36,764 nt of DNA. It comes from an uncultured Clostridia bacterium. Lineage in GTDB: Bacteria; Bacillota; Clostridia; TANB77; CAG-508. Location of the stretch: contig CALXVH010000038.1 of the NCBI GenBank assembly GCA_944391965.1, positions 1 through 36,764 of the forward strand, written 5' to 3'. The position numbers and the translations under genes were made by a program. The notes under the pieces were generated by a model. That model was not told where the DNA came from, ran no database searches, and worked only from the letters and a program-made list of their open reading frames with translations. This document shows positions 23,081 to 30,998 of this stretch, piece by piece; the stretch's first letter is position 1, and the number at the start of each line of letters is the position of its first letter.

Positions 23081-23722
23081 ATGAAATCAAAATTAAAATT
23101 TATCTTTATTTTAATTATATTAATATTTATATACATCTTTTTACTGTCTATTAATTACACACAAGCTGTCTCTTTAAATTTATCTGATAGTGTTTTTAGA
23201 TTACATATTATTGCTAATAGTGATTCTATTGACGATCAAAATTTAAAACTAAAAATTAGAGATAATATTATAGACTATATGAATACTTTAACATCAAATA
23301 CAACAAATAAATCTGATGTAATTACTATTGTTTCAAATCATTTAGATAATTTTAAAGAAATAGCTTTAAATACCATAAAAGATAATGGTTATAACTATGA
23401 CGTAAATATCAAAATAGGTAATTTTTATTTTCCAACGAAAACATATGGTGATATTTCTTTCCCTGCTGGAAATTATGATGCATTAAAAATAGAAATTGGA
23501 AACGCTATAGGACAAAATTGGTGGTGTGTTTTATTTCCTCCCCTTTGTTTTGTTAATTCTACTACTGGTATTGTCTCTGAAGATTCTAAGAATATTTTAA
23601 AAGAAAATATGGATTCTGAAAGTTATAAACTTATAAATGAAGGAAATACTAATGAAACTAATACTTCTGATATAAAAATTAAATTTAAAATAATCGAATT
23701 TTTTAATAATCTAAAAAAATAA
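23081..23722 (+). CDS. spoIIR: Stage II sporulation protein R
   Basis: A 213-residue secreted signalling protein. The N-terminal membrane segment (about residues 6-26) is followed by SDSVFRLHIIANSDSIDDQN and FPAGNYDALKIEIGNAIGQNWWCVLFPPLC-type blocks characteristic of SpoIIR. It is made in the forespore and triggers SpoIIGA in the mother cell to activate pro-sigma-E. In Bacillus it is transcribed by sigma F; I could not find a convincing sigma-F promoter by eye. TTAGGAGG precedes the ATG. Confidence 0.94.
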   Translation: MKSKLKFIFILIILIFIYIFLLSINYTQAVSLNLSDSVFRLHIIANSDSIDDQNLKLKIRDNIIDYMNTLTSNTTNKSDVITIVSNHLDNFKEIALNTIKDNGYNYDVNIKIGNFYFPTKTYGDISFPAGNYDALKIEIGNAIGQNWWCVLFPPLCFVNSTTGIVSEDSKNILKENMDSESYKLINEGNTNETNTSDIKIKFKIIEFFNNLKK

Positions 23723-23745
23723 TAAAATATTTATTTATAATATAG

Positions 23746-23774
23746 TTGTCAATATTATCGTTTTATGTTATATT
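23746..23774 (+). promoter_or_regulatory. Promoter of murA
   Basis: TTGTCA and TATATT are separated by exactly 17 nt. The predicted start (about 23781) is only a few bases before the hairpin at 23785. Confidence 0.6.
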
Positions 23775-23784
23775 TTATTAGGTA

Positions 23785-23809
23785 TAGAGTGTATAACACT
23801 CTATTTTTT
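23785..23809 (+). terminator. Hairpin with T-run in the murA leader
   Basis: TAGAGTGT and ACACTCTA form a perfect 8-bp stem with loop ATA, followed by six T. It is about 60 nt after the spoIIR stop and 43 nt before the murA start, immediately downstream of the murA promoter. It may be the spoIIR terminator, an attenuator of murA, or both. Confidence 0.75.
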
Positions 23810-23852
23810 ATGTAATAATTTCTAAGCGATAATAATACTGGAGGTAATTAAT

Positions 23853-25115
23853 TTGGATAAATTGATAATAACAGGTGGTACACCTTTAAAAGGTGAAGTT
23901 ACAATTAGTGGTGCAAAAAATGCTGCTATTGCAATACTACCAGCAACACTTTTAATTAATGGTACTTGTACTCTAGAAAATGTACCTAATATTAGTGATG
24001 TTAAAATATCTTGCAAAATATTAACAGAATTAGGTGCAAAAATTGAATGGATTAACGATAATACTTTGAATATTGATACAACAAATATAACTTCTACTCA
24101 TGCTCCATTAGATTTAACAAGAAAATTCAGAGCTTCTTACTATTTAATTGGTTCTTTACTTGGTAGATTTAAAAATGTAGAAGTAGGTTTACCTGGTGGT
24201 TGTAATTTAGGACCTAGACCTATAGACCAACACATAAAAGGGTTTGAAGCATTAGGAGCAAAAGTTGATGTGTCCCAAGGAAAAATTCAGGCTAAAGCAA
24301 AAAAATTAATTGGTAATGCTATTTATTTAGACGTTGTATCTGTTGGTGCAACAATAAATGTTATGCTATCTGCAGTTCTTGCTGAAGGCACTACTACAAT
24401 TGATAATGCTGCTAAAGAACCACATGTTGTAGATGTTGCAAACTTTTTAAATACTATGGGAGCAGATATTCGTGGAGCAGGTACAGATGTTATTAAAATA
24501 AATGGAGTTAAAGCTTTACATGGTAATGCTACATATTCTGTTGTACCTGACCAAATAGAAGCCGGAACATTTATGCTAGCAGCTGTTGCATCTAAAGGCG
24601 ATATAACTATAAAAAATTGTATTACAAAACACTTAGAATGTGTAACTGCTAAAATACTAGAAATAGGTGCACATGTTGAAGATATTGATGGAGATACTTT
24701 AAGGGTTTGGGCTACAAAGAGACCAAACAAAGCAACTATAAAAACTGCGCCATACCCTGGTTTTCCTACAGATTTACAACCTCAAATGGGTGTTGTATTA
24801 TCTATTGCTAACGGAACTAGCATAATAAATGAGAGTATTTGGGATTCTAGATTTCAATATACTGCAGAATTAAATAAAATGGGAGCTAATATTACAGCTT
24901 CTGGAAAATCTGCTGTATTCCAGGGAGTAAATGAGCTATCATCTGCACCTGTTTATTCTACAGATTTACGTGCAGGAGCTGCATTAATAATCGCAGGAAC
25001 TATAGCTAAAGGAAAAACTGAAGTATATAATCTAGAACATATAGACAGAGGCTATGAACATATTGAAGAAAAATTTAGAAATTTAGGAGCTAAAATAGAG
25101 AGAGTTTCTGAATAA
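23853..25115 (+). CDS. murA: UDP-N-acetylglucosamine 1-carboxyvinyltransferase
   Basis: A 420-residue MurA/MurZ enzyme, first committed step of peptidoglycan precursor synthesis, transferring enolpyruvate to UDP-GlcNAc. The catalytic cysteine is C117 in GGCNLGPRPIDQH (the fosfomycin target), with K22-N23 at the N-terminus and the C-terminal DLRAGAALIIAG block. The start is TTG at 23853, with TGGAGG 9 nt upstream. Translated just before walJ, 12 nt apart. Confidence 0.97.
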   Translation: MDKLIITGGTPLKGEVTISGAKNAAIAILPATLLINGTCTLENVPNISDVKISCKILTELGAKIEWINDNTLNIDTTNITSTHAPLDLTRKFRASYYLIGSLLGRFKNVEVGLPGGCNLGPRPIDQHIKGFEALGAKVDVSQGKIQAKAKKLIGNAIYLDVVSVGATINVMLSAVLAEGTTTIDNAAKEPHVVDVANFLNTMGADIRGAGTDVIKINGVKALHGNATYSVVPDQIEAGTFMLAAVASKGDITIKNCITKHLECVTAKILEIGAHVEDIDGDTLRVWATKRPNKATIKTAPYPGFPTDLQPQMGVVLSIANGTSIINESIWDSRFQYTAELNKMGANITASGKSAVFQGVNELSSAPVYSTDLRAGAALIIAGTIAKGKTEVYNLEHIDRGYEHIEEKFRNLGAKIERVSE

Positions 25116-25127
25116 GCAAAGGATGAA

Positions 25128-25925
25128 ATGACAATGTTAAATTTTAGAAGTTTATATAGTGGTAGTACTGGAAATAGTTTGTTCGTAGAAAGTGAAAACA
25201 CAAAAATCTTAATAGATAGCGGAGTTAGTTTAAAGAAACTAACTTCTGCTTTATCTTCTAATAATATTTCGCTTAATAATATAGATGCTATTGTTGTTAC
25301 TCACGAACATTCTGACCACGTACAAAGTTTGGGAATGGTTTCTTCTAAATATGACATTCCAGTATATGCAAATGAAAAAACTTGGGATGCAATGCCAAAG
25401 CAAAAAGATAGAATATCTGATACTAATCAAAAGCTATTTAAATCATATGAGAAATTTGAAATTGGAGATTTAGAAATAGATCCTTTTTCTATTCCGCATG
25501 ATGCTGCGGACCCTTGTGGTTTTAATATTATAAATAACAATGATAAAATTAGTATAGCTACTGATATTGGACATATGACTAATTCAATTATAAATAAATT
25601 AGATGGTAGTTCTTTTATTTTATTAGAATCTAATTACGATCCAGAAATATTAAAATCTGGAAAGTATCCATATTATTTAAAAACAAGAATTTTAGGTCCA
25701 AATGGTCATTTACCAAACGAAATGGCTGGAAAAACTATTGCTTATTTATTAAAAGGTTCTTTAAAACAAGTTATGCTTGGGCATTTAAGTAAAGAAAATA
25801 ATTTTCCAGAATTGGCATATCAAACTGTTATAGAAGAATTAATTAATAAAAATTTTGATGAAAATTCTATTAGGATATCTGTGGCTAATAGAACTGAACC
25901 TAGTAAAATAGTTACGGTTTCATGA
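25128..25925 (+). CDS. walJ: MBL-fold hydrolase WalJ/YycJ-like
   Basis: A 265-residue metallo-beta-lactamase-fold protein with the metal site THEHSDHV at 58-65, SLYSGSTGNSLFV at the N-terminus, and the HDAADPCGF and LLESNYDPEIL blocks of the YycJ/WalJ group, which is linked to cell-wall homeostasis and possibly DNA processing. It follows murA and precedes rlmH, as in many Firmicutes. Confidence 0.88.
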   Translation: MTMLNFRSLYSGSTGNSLFVESENTKILIDSGVSLKKLTSALSSNNISLNNIDAIVVTHEHSDHVQSLGMVSSKYDIPVYANEKTWDAMPKQKDRISDTNQKLFKSYEKFEIGDLEIDPFSIPHDAADPCGFNIINNNDKISIATDIGHMTNSIINKLDGSSFILLESNYDPEILKSGKYPYYLKTRILGPNGHLPNEMAGKTIAYLLKGSLKQVMLGHLSKENNFPELAYQTVIEELINKNFDENSIRISVANRTEPSKIVTVS

Positions 25926-25941
25926 TTTTGAACCATTATTT

Positions 25942-25984
25942 TAACTGCTGTAATTAATCTAAATCTAAAACAGCAGTTATTTTT
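25942..25984 (+). terminator. Terminator after walJ
   Basis: TAACTGCTG and CAGCAGTTA form a 9-bp stem with a 20-nt loop, followed by five T. It closes the murA-walJ transcript 16 nt after the stop. Confidence 0.8.
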
Positions 25985-26041
25985 AACTACTATCTAGCAT
26001 ATTACCTAACATTTCTAAAAAATATTATAAGGAGTTTTACC

Positions 26042-26524
26042 ATGTTAACTATTAATATAATATGTATTGGAAAAATTAAAGAAAATTTTTTTAAAGACGC
26101 AATAAGTGAATATTCTAAAAGACTTTCTAAATATTGTAATCTAAATATAATTGAACTTTCAGATGAAAAATTACCTACTAAAGTAAATGACAAAATTATC
26201 GATAATATTAAGAATATAGAAGGGAAAAAAATTTTATCACATTTAAAAAAAGATTCTTATATAATATGTTTAGATTTACACGGAAAACAACTTTCTTCTG
26301 AAGAATTTTCTTATAAACTTGATTCTATTGCTCTAAACTATAATAGTTCTATTACATTTATTATAGGTGGAACTTTAGGTATATCAACTGAAGTTTTGGA
26401 TGCCGCAAATGAAAAGATTTGTTTTTCTAAAATGACCTTTCCACATCAATTAATAAGAGTATTTTTATTAGAACAATTATTTAGAGCCTTTAAAATTTCT
26501 AATAATGAAACTTATCATTGGTAA
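26042..26524 (+). CDS. rlmH: 23S rRNA pseudouridine(1915)-N3-methyltransferase
   Basis: A 160-residue SPOUT methyltransferase that methylates Psi1915 in helix 69 of 23S rRNA. Diagnostic are the start MLTINIICIGKIKENFFKDAI, the SAM-binding ITFIIGGTLGIS near 112-123, and the C-terminal LIRVFLLEQLFRAFKI with final YH. AAGGAG precedes the ATG. Confidence 0.96.
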   Translation: MLTINIICIGKIKENFFKDAISEYSKRLSKYCNLNIIELSDEKLPTKVNDKIIDNIKNIEGKKILSHLKKDSYIICLDLHGKQLSSEEFSYKLDSIALNYNSSITFIIGGTLGISTEVLDAANEKICFSKMTFPHQLIRVFLLEQLFRAFKISNNETYHW

Positions 26525-26536
26525 ATATATGGGGGC

Positions 26537-26627
26537 TACAGAAGGAACATTATATTATTTTTTTACGTAATTATTTTATTGGGGGAGCTATAATAATTAT
26601 ATACATACAAAAATTGCTCCTTCTGTA
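26537..26627. other. Structured inverted-repeat element after rlmH
   Basis: TACAGAAGGA (26537-26546) pairs with TCCTTCTGTA (26618-26627). Inside, TAATTATT (26568-26575) pairs with AATAATTA (26592-26599) around a 16-nt loop that contains GGGGGAGC; GGAGC of that loop (26584-26588) is complementary to GCTCC at 26616-26620, which allows a pseudoknot or a competing fold. T-rich sequence follows on the plus strand, so it may serve as the rlmH terminator. Confidence 0.5.
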
Positions 26628-26633
26628 AGATTA

Positions 26634-26738
26634 TTAACTATTTTTTAATTTTTTTTGGATTTTTTTAGAAATAATTTTTTGAATAATTTTTTTAATAAAA
26701 AAATATATTGAAATAAAAATTAATATTTTAAAAAACAT
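26634..26738 (-). CDS. 34-residue hydrophobic-basic peptide, type I toxin-like (tentative)
   Basis: An open frame with a promoter (TTGACA, 17 nt, TAAGAT) and AAAGAGG close to the ATG. The product starts MFFKILIFISIYFFIKKII, a single membrane helix, followed by a Lys-rich tail (ISKKIQKKLKNS). Small size, one membrane helix and a basic tail are the usual traits of type I toxins and other membrane-active peptides. Its 3' end lies 7 nt from the inverted-repeat element at 26537-26627. In such an AT-rich genome a short frame of this kind can also occur by chance, so I keep confidence modest. Confidence 0.4.
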   Translation of the reverse strand: MFFKILIFISIYFFIKKIIQKIISKKIQKKLKNS

Positions 26739-26764
26739 TTTTCCTCTTTGAATTAATTTTATAT

Positions 26765-26793
26765 ATCTTACTCCCCTTTCATTTATTTGTCAA
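26765..26793 (-). promoter_or_regulatory. Promoter of the 34-residue peptide gene
   Basis: On the minus strand TTGACA and TAAGAT are separated by exactly 17 nt; the predicted start lies about 20 nt before the ATG. Confidence 0.5.
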
Positions 26794-26859
26794 CAAAAAC
26801 TCTTCGACAAATTTCTACATATAATTAATTCCATAACGTTTTAGAAAACTATAACTAGT

Positions 26860-27381
26860 TTATAAACTAAATATTAATATCGCTGTGGTTACTCCTACAA
26901 TATTTGCTATTAAAGATGAAATCAATGTAAATCTTATTTTTTTTACTCCAATTGAACTTGTATATAATGCTATCGTATAAAAAGTTGTTTCTGTGGCTCC
27001 CATTATTGTTGATGCTATTAATCCTATTTTACTATCCACACCATTTTCTTGCATAATATTTGTTGCGATTCCCATCGATGCACTTCCAGAAATAGGTCTT
27101 AAAATTGCTAATGGCATTATTTCTTCTGGAATATTTAAGACTTTTAATATCGGTGAAATTATATCTATCACAAAATCTACTATTCCCGAACTTCTTAGTA
27201 AATTAATAGCTAAAAATATAGCCAATAAAGTCGGAAATAATTTTATTACTATTTTTGCTCCCTTTTTGGCTCCTACAATAAAAATATCATAGACATTCTT
27301 TTTTTCCATTATTCCATATCCTATTGCAAAAACAATGATAAATGGAATTATAATTGTTGAAATGTAATTTATAAAATTCAT
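26860..27381 (-). CDS. spmB: Spore maturation protein B
   Basis: A 173-residue nucleoside-recognition (Gate) domain membrane protein. Marks are FAIGYGIMEKKNVYDIFIVGAK at about 19-40, MPLAILRPISGSASMG and STIMGATETTFYTIALYTS. With SpmA it is needed for spore core dehydration in Bacillus. Its ATG overlaps the restored-frame stop of spmA by four bases (ATGA), showing that the pair were originally coupled. Confidence 0.95.
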   Translation of the reverse strand: MNFINYISTIIIPFIIVFAIGYGIMEKKNVYDIFIVGAKKGAKIVIKLFPTLLAIFLAINLLRSSGIVDFVIDIISPILKVLNIPEEIMPLAILRPISGSASMGIATNIMQENGVDSKIGLIASTIMGATETTFYTIALYTSSIGVKKIRFTLISSLIANIVGVTTAILIFSL

Positions 27382-27963
27382 TTATTAACTCCTTTTTTAG
27401 ATAAAATCTTAACTGATCCGATTCCAACAACAGCAGCTACTATAGTAGCTATCCATGTAGGTAATATTATATTAGATGGATTAGTAGAACCGCAGAGAAC
27501 TTCGTATTGCAATGACAGTAGTAGGAATTATTTGTATTGACATAGTATTTAAGACTATAAACATTATCATAGAATTAGATAATTCATCTTTATTTTTGTT
27601 TTCTTCCTGTAATGATTTAATTGCTTTTAATCCCAATGGAGTAGCTGCATTTCCTAATCCTAATAAATTAGCAACAATATTCATTGATATTTCTCCATAT
27701 GCTTTACTTTCTTTTGTTATATCAGGAAATAAGAACTTCATAATAGGCGTTAAACATTTGGTTATCTTATTAATTAGTGTAGTTTCTTTAATAATTTCCA
27801 TTATTCCATTCCACATACACATAACACCCATAAAACTTAAAATCATTTCTATCGTTTGTTTACATGATTCAAAAATAGAATTATTTAATTGATCCATATT
27901 GAAATTAAGTAATCCATATATAAAAGACATAATAATAAATGCTGGCCATAACTTATTTAACAT
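27378..27963 (-). pseudogene. spmA: Spore maturation protein A with a one-base frameshift
   Basis: The first part (160 codons, stopping at 27481) is clear SpmA: MLNKLWPAFIIMSFIYGLLN, LLGLGNAATPLGLKAIKSLQ and NTMSIQIIPTTVIAIRSSL. Family members continue with a GSTNPSEI-type segment; here the frame instead reads RFY and stops. In the next frame the expected sequence resumes, GSTNPSNIILPTWIATIVAA, and runs to a TGA overlapping the spmB start. Removing one C near 27492 (CTGCGGTTC to CTGGGTTC) restores a 194-residue protein of normal length. The whole span is 586 nt, that is 195 codons plus one base. Causes may be a real mutation, an assembly error or recoding. Confidence 0.9.
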
Positions 27964-28054
27964 TATATTTCCTCCATATTTAATTTTATTAAGCCTTCGT
28001 TTATTTTATACAAACAATTCCCAAAAATAGGAAAGTATAATTCTTCTTAAATTA

Positions 28055-28083
28055 TTGACCAAAAAGATTTTATATGGTATTAT
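28055..28083 (+). promoter_or_regulatory. Promoter of abrB-like gene
   Basis: TTGACC and TATTAT are separated by exactly 17 nt; another TATAAT lies shortly downstream. Confidence 0.6.
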
Positions 28084-28126
28084 TGTAGTATAATTTGTCG
28101 TTTAATTTGATTAGGGAGGATTGTAA

Positions 28127-28378
28127 ATGAAATCAACAGGAATTGTAAGAAGAGTGGATGAATTAGGAAGAGTCGTTATTCCTATAGAGTTAAGAAATAA
28201 ATTTGACATAAAAGAAAAAGATCCTATTGAAATATATGTTGATGGATCTTCCATAGTTCTAAAAAAATACGAACCTAATTGTATTTTTTGTGGAAGCACA
28301 AAAAAATTAATAACTTACAAAGATAAATTGGTTTGCCCAAAATGTATAGAAAATTTAGCTAAAACTGAAGAAAAATAA
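28127..28378 (+). CDS. abrB: AbrB-family transition-state regulator
   Basis: An 83-residue DNA-binding protein. The N-terminal swapped-hairpin domain GIVRRVDELGRVVIPIELR (residues 5-23) is the AbrB/SpoVT signature; the C-terminus has a zinc-finger-like set of cysteines C52, C55, C70 and C73. The C-terminal CIFCG...CPKC pattern is that of clostridial AbrB proteins, which repress stationary-phase genes. GGGAGG precedes the ATG. It converges on rsmI, as in Bacillus. Confidence 0.93.
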   Translation: MKSTGIVRRVDELGRVVIPIELRNKFDIKEKDPIEIYVDGSSIVLKKYEPNCIFCGSTKKLITYKDKLVCPKCIENLAKTEEK

Positions 28379-28395
28379 TTTTATTATTATATATA

Positions 28396-28430
28396 AAAAG
28401 ATTGTAACTTATAGTTACAATCTTTTATTT
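28396..28430. terminator. Bidirectional terminator between abrB and rsmI
   Basis: AAAAGATTGTAACT and AGTTACAATCTTTT form a perfect 14-bp stem with loop TAT; T-runs flank it on both strands. It overlaps the last codons of rsmI by a few bases. Confidence 0.9.
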
Positions 28431-29255
28431 TTCTAAAAATTGTTGATATATTTCATTTTTTGGTACTCCCCTATCTTTTGCAATTTTCTTTATAATTTCT
28501 TTTTTATCCAGTCCCATTTTTTCGTAATATTTATAATGTTCTTCAAGGGTTAATTTATTTATTTTATTCTCTAAATTTTCATCAAAAAAATTATCTTCAT
28601 TAATTATAATTACATATTCTCCTTTAGGTGAATCTAATTTTGCTCGTACTTCTTTAATATTTCCTCTTATAAATTCTTCATGTATCTTTGTTAATTCTCT
28701 TGCTAATACAATTTGCCTTTCTCCAACATATTCTTCTAAATCTCTTAAAGTATTTATTATTTTATGTGGAGCTTCGTATAAAATAATCGTACTTTTATTA
28801 TTTTTTATCTGCTCTAATTCCTTCATTCTTATTTTTTTATTAATTGACAAAAAACCATAAAAAGTAAAATTTCTTGTATTTACTCCTGCAGCCATCAATG
28901 CAGTTATTATTGCACAAGCTCCCGGAATAGGAATAACAGATATATTTCTTTCTAATGCTTTTTTTACAATTATTTCTCCTGGATCTGATATAACAGGTGT
29001 TCCGGCATCAGAAATTAATGCAATATTATTTCCCTCATCTATTTTATCCAAAATTACATCTGTTTTCTCTTCTTCATTATGTCTATGGTAACTAATTAAT
29101 GGTTTAGAAATTTCCAAATGATTAAGTAATTTTAATGAATGTCTAGTATCTTCTGCTATAATAATATCTACAAATTTCAAAACATTTATTGCTCTTAACG
29201 TTATATCTTCCAAATTCCCAATTGGTGTTGCTACTATATAAAGTTTTCCTTTCAT
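28425..29255 (-). CDS. rsmI: 16S rRNA 2'-O-ribose C1402 methyltransferase
   Basis: A 276-residue RsmI. The tetrapyrrole-methylase fold is shown by LYIVATPIGNLEDITLRA at 4-21, AEDTRHSLKLLNH, LISDAGTPVISDPG and a PGACA loop (IPGACAIITAL). It modifies C1402 in the decoding site. It is 8 nt downstream of the methyltransferase gene on the same strand; this order near abrB matches Bacillus yabB-yazA-rsmI-abrB, without yazA. Confidence 0.96.
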   Translation of the reverse strand: MKGKLYIVATPIGNLEDITLRAINVLKFVDIIIAEDTRHSLKLLNHLEISKPLISYHRHNEEEKTDVILDKIDEGNNIALISDAGTPVISDPGEIIVKKALERNISVIPIPGACAIITALMAAGVNTRNFTFYGFLSINKKIRMKELEQIKNNKSTIILYEAPHKIINTLRDLEEYVGERQIVLARELTKIHEEFIRGNIKEVRAKLDSPKGEYVIIINEDNFFDENLENKINKLTLEEHYKYYEKMGLDKKEIIKKIAKDRGVPKNEIYQQFLEK

Positions 29256-29263
29256 TTTTCCTC

Positions 29264-30001
29264 CTATTTTTTATTATATATTTCTAATATTTCATCTGTA
29301 TATGTATTATCATTATTATAAATAATTAATGGTTTCTCTATTTCCAAAAATGGTTTTGCATTTTTTACACCTTTTATTAAAATTAAATTAGGTTTACTAT
29401 TAATTTTAGAATAAACTATTCTTAGCTTTTTAGGTTCAATTCTATATTTCTTAAATAAAGTTATTATTTCTGCCAACCTTTCTGGTCTATTTACCATATA
29501 AAAATTTCCTTTATCTTTTAAGATTTTACTACCATTTGAAATAAAATCTTCTAAATTAGCTGTAATTTCATGTCTTGATATTAACTTATTCATATTTTCA
29601 TTTTTTACTCCGCTGTTTTCCCTTTTATATGGAGGATTCGTAACAATAGCGTTTATAGAATTATTTTGTAAATATTTTCCTATATTTTTTATATTATCAT
29701 TTATTATTTGTATTTTATTTTCTAATTTATTTAATTTTACACTACGCATAGCCATTTCAGAAATTTCTTCTTGTACTTCCAATGCATATATTTTATTACA
29801 CTCAGTTTTTTTTGATAATAAAATACTAATTATTCCTGTTCCAGTTCCAATATCTAAAATTGTGGCATCTTTTTTTATTTCTTTTGCAAAATCACTTAAT
29901 AAAATACTATCTATTCCAAAACAAAAATATTTCTCATTTTGTATTATTTTTAATCCTTTATATTCTAAGTCATCTATTCTTTCATTTTCTTTTAAATCCA
30001 T
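29264..30001 (-). CDS. TrmN6/YabB-like N6-adenine methyltransferase
   Basis: A 245-residue class I SAM methyltransferase. The SAM loop is LDIGTGTGIISILLS at about 49-63 and the target-base motif NPPY is in IVTNPPYKRENSG near 121, typical of N6-adenine methylation. It resembles tRNA1(Val) A37 methyltransferases and Bacillus YabB. The N-terminal FGIDSILLSDFA segment also fits. The actual substrate is not proved. Co-oriented with rsmI. Confidence 0.9.
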   Translation of the reverse strand: MDLKENERIDDLEYKGLKIIQNEKYFCFGIDSILLSDFAKEIKKDATILDIGTGTGIISILLSKKTECNKIYALEVQEEISEMAMRSVKLNKLENKIQIINDNIKNIGKYLQNNSINAIVTNPPYKRENSGVKNENMNKLISRHEITANLEDFISNGSKILKDKGNFYMVNRPERLAEIITLFKKYRIEPKKLRIVYSKINSKPNLILIKGVKNAKPFLEIEKPLIIYNNDNTYTDEILEIYNKK

Positions 30002-30142
30002 AATTATTCCTCAATATATAAATAGTAGCTTTACAATTAGCACAGCCCAATGAAATTTAATATTGATATTTTTAGCACAATAATAAATTTCATTCCATAT
30101 TATATAATATATATATAAATTTTTCAAACTTGGAGGTTTCCT

Positions 30143-30280
30143 ATGGATATTCAAAAAAATAATATTGTAAATAAAAAAAATAATATAATTTGTTCTCTTT
30201 ATCAAGTCGAAAATTTTTTAAATAAATTTACTGTTTTATTAAAGACTAAAAATTTCGTTCAATTTTTAAAAAATCAATAG
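30143..30280 (+). CDS. Small protein of 45 residues, unknown function
   Basis: A short frame with a strong ribosome site (TTGGAGG, 6-7 nt before ATG). The product, MDIQKNNIVNKKNNIICSLY at the start and ending FVQFLKNQ, is basic and Asn/Lys-rich with a moderately amphipathic C-terminal helix. TATAAT at 30103 is a possible -10 but no -35 is convincing. Its last 7 bases overlap the end of the converging gerM-like gene. The ribosome site is the main argument that it is real. Confidence 0.5.
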   Translation: MDIQKNNIVNKKNNIICSLYQVENFLNKFTVLLKTKNFVQFLKNQ

Positions 30281-30843
30281 TCAGATCTCGAAAAAGCTTT
30301 TTCAAAATTTATTTGTTCATCTTTAAAACATTTATTTTCCTCACCATCTATTAATATTTTCACAGAATTTACTTCATTTAATTCTGTAACTGTTTTCACT
30401 ATAGTTTCTAAAATTTTGTTTTCATTTTCTTTTCCTTCTTTCGCATTATCTATAAAATCATGCGATAAATCTATATATAAAATATCTCCTTTTAATTCTA
30501 CATTATTTAACACAGTATTTTCTGGTATAGCTTTTTCTAATTTTTCATTTTTTGGTCCTTCTATTAATTGTTCTAATAAATATTTATATGGATTATCTAT
30601 TAAGTCATTAATATTTATTGTTCTAGCTTCTGGATTTATTTCTCCACTCTCTTTATTTATAAAATACAATGAAATAATTGTATTTCTTAATTGTTCATCA
30701 CTTATTTCTTCTTCTGGCGTATATTCTTCTATTATTTCATTATTTTCAACTTTATTTTTATTAGAAAAATATATTACTAAACCTAAAATTACTACAATTA
30801 ATATTAAAAATAATACAATGAAAATTCCCTCTTTCTTTTTCAT
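30274..30843 (-). CDS. gerM: GerMN-domain lipoprotein-like sporulation protein
   Basis: A 189-residue exported protein with an N-terminal membrane segment (about residues 7-27, no lipobox cysteine) and one GerMN domain: ISLYFINKESGEINPEAR, LLEQLIEGPKNEKLEKAIPENT and NGDILYIDLSHDF-type blocks (here KGDILYIDLSHDF). GerM in Bacillus acts at the engulfment septum and carries two GerMN repeats; one repeat is present here, so this is a shorter relative. GGAGGG precedes the ATG. Confidence 0.85.
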   Translation of the reverse strand: MKKKEGIFIVLFLILIVVILGLVIYFSNKNKVENNEIIEEYTPEEEISDEQLRNTIISLYFINKESGEINPEARTININDLIDNPYKYLLEQLIEGPKNEKLEKAIPENTVLNNVELKGDILYIDLSHDFIDNAKEGKENENKILETIVKTVTELNEVNSVKILIDGEENKCFKDEQINFEKAFSRSDY

Positions 30844-30919
30844 ATTATCCCTCCTTTTTCTTGATTAATTATTATGAAAGACAAGTATAAAATATAACTA
30901 ATTTTCCTCTATTTACAAT

Positions 30920-30948
30920 TTGACAAAACGACTTTTTCCGTATAAAAT
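30920..30948 (+). promoter_or_regulatory. Promoter of the activase-like gene
   Basis: TTGACA and TAAAAT are separated by exactly 17 nt, about 35 nt before the AAAGGAG ribosome site. Confidence 0.75.
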
Positions 30949-30998
30949 TAGCTTGTGAGATTATGCTTTTTTTACAAAAGTTAGGAAAGGAGAAACAT

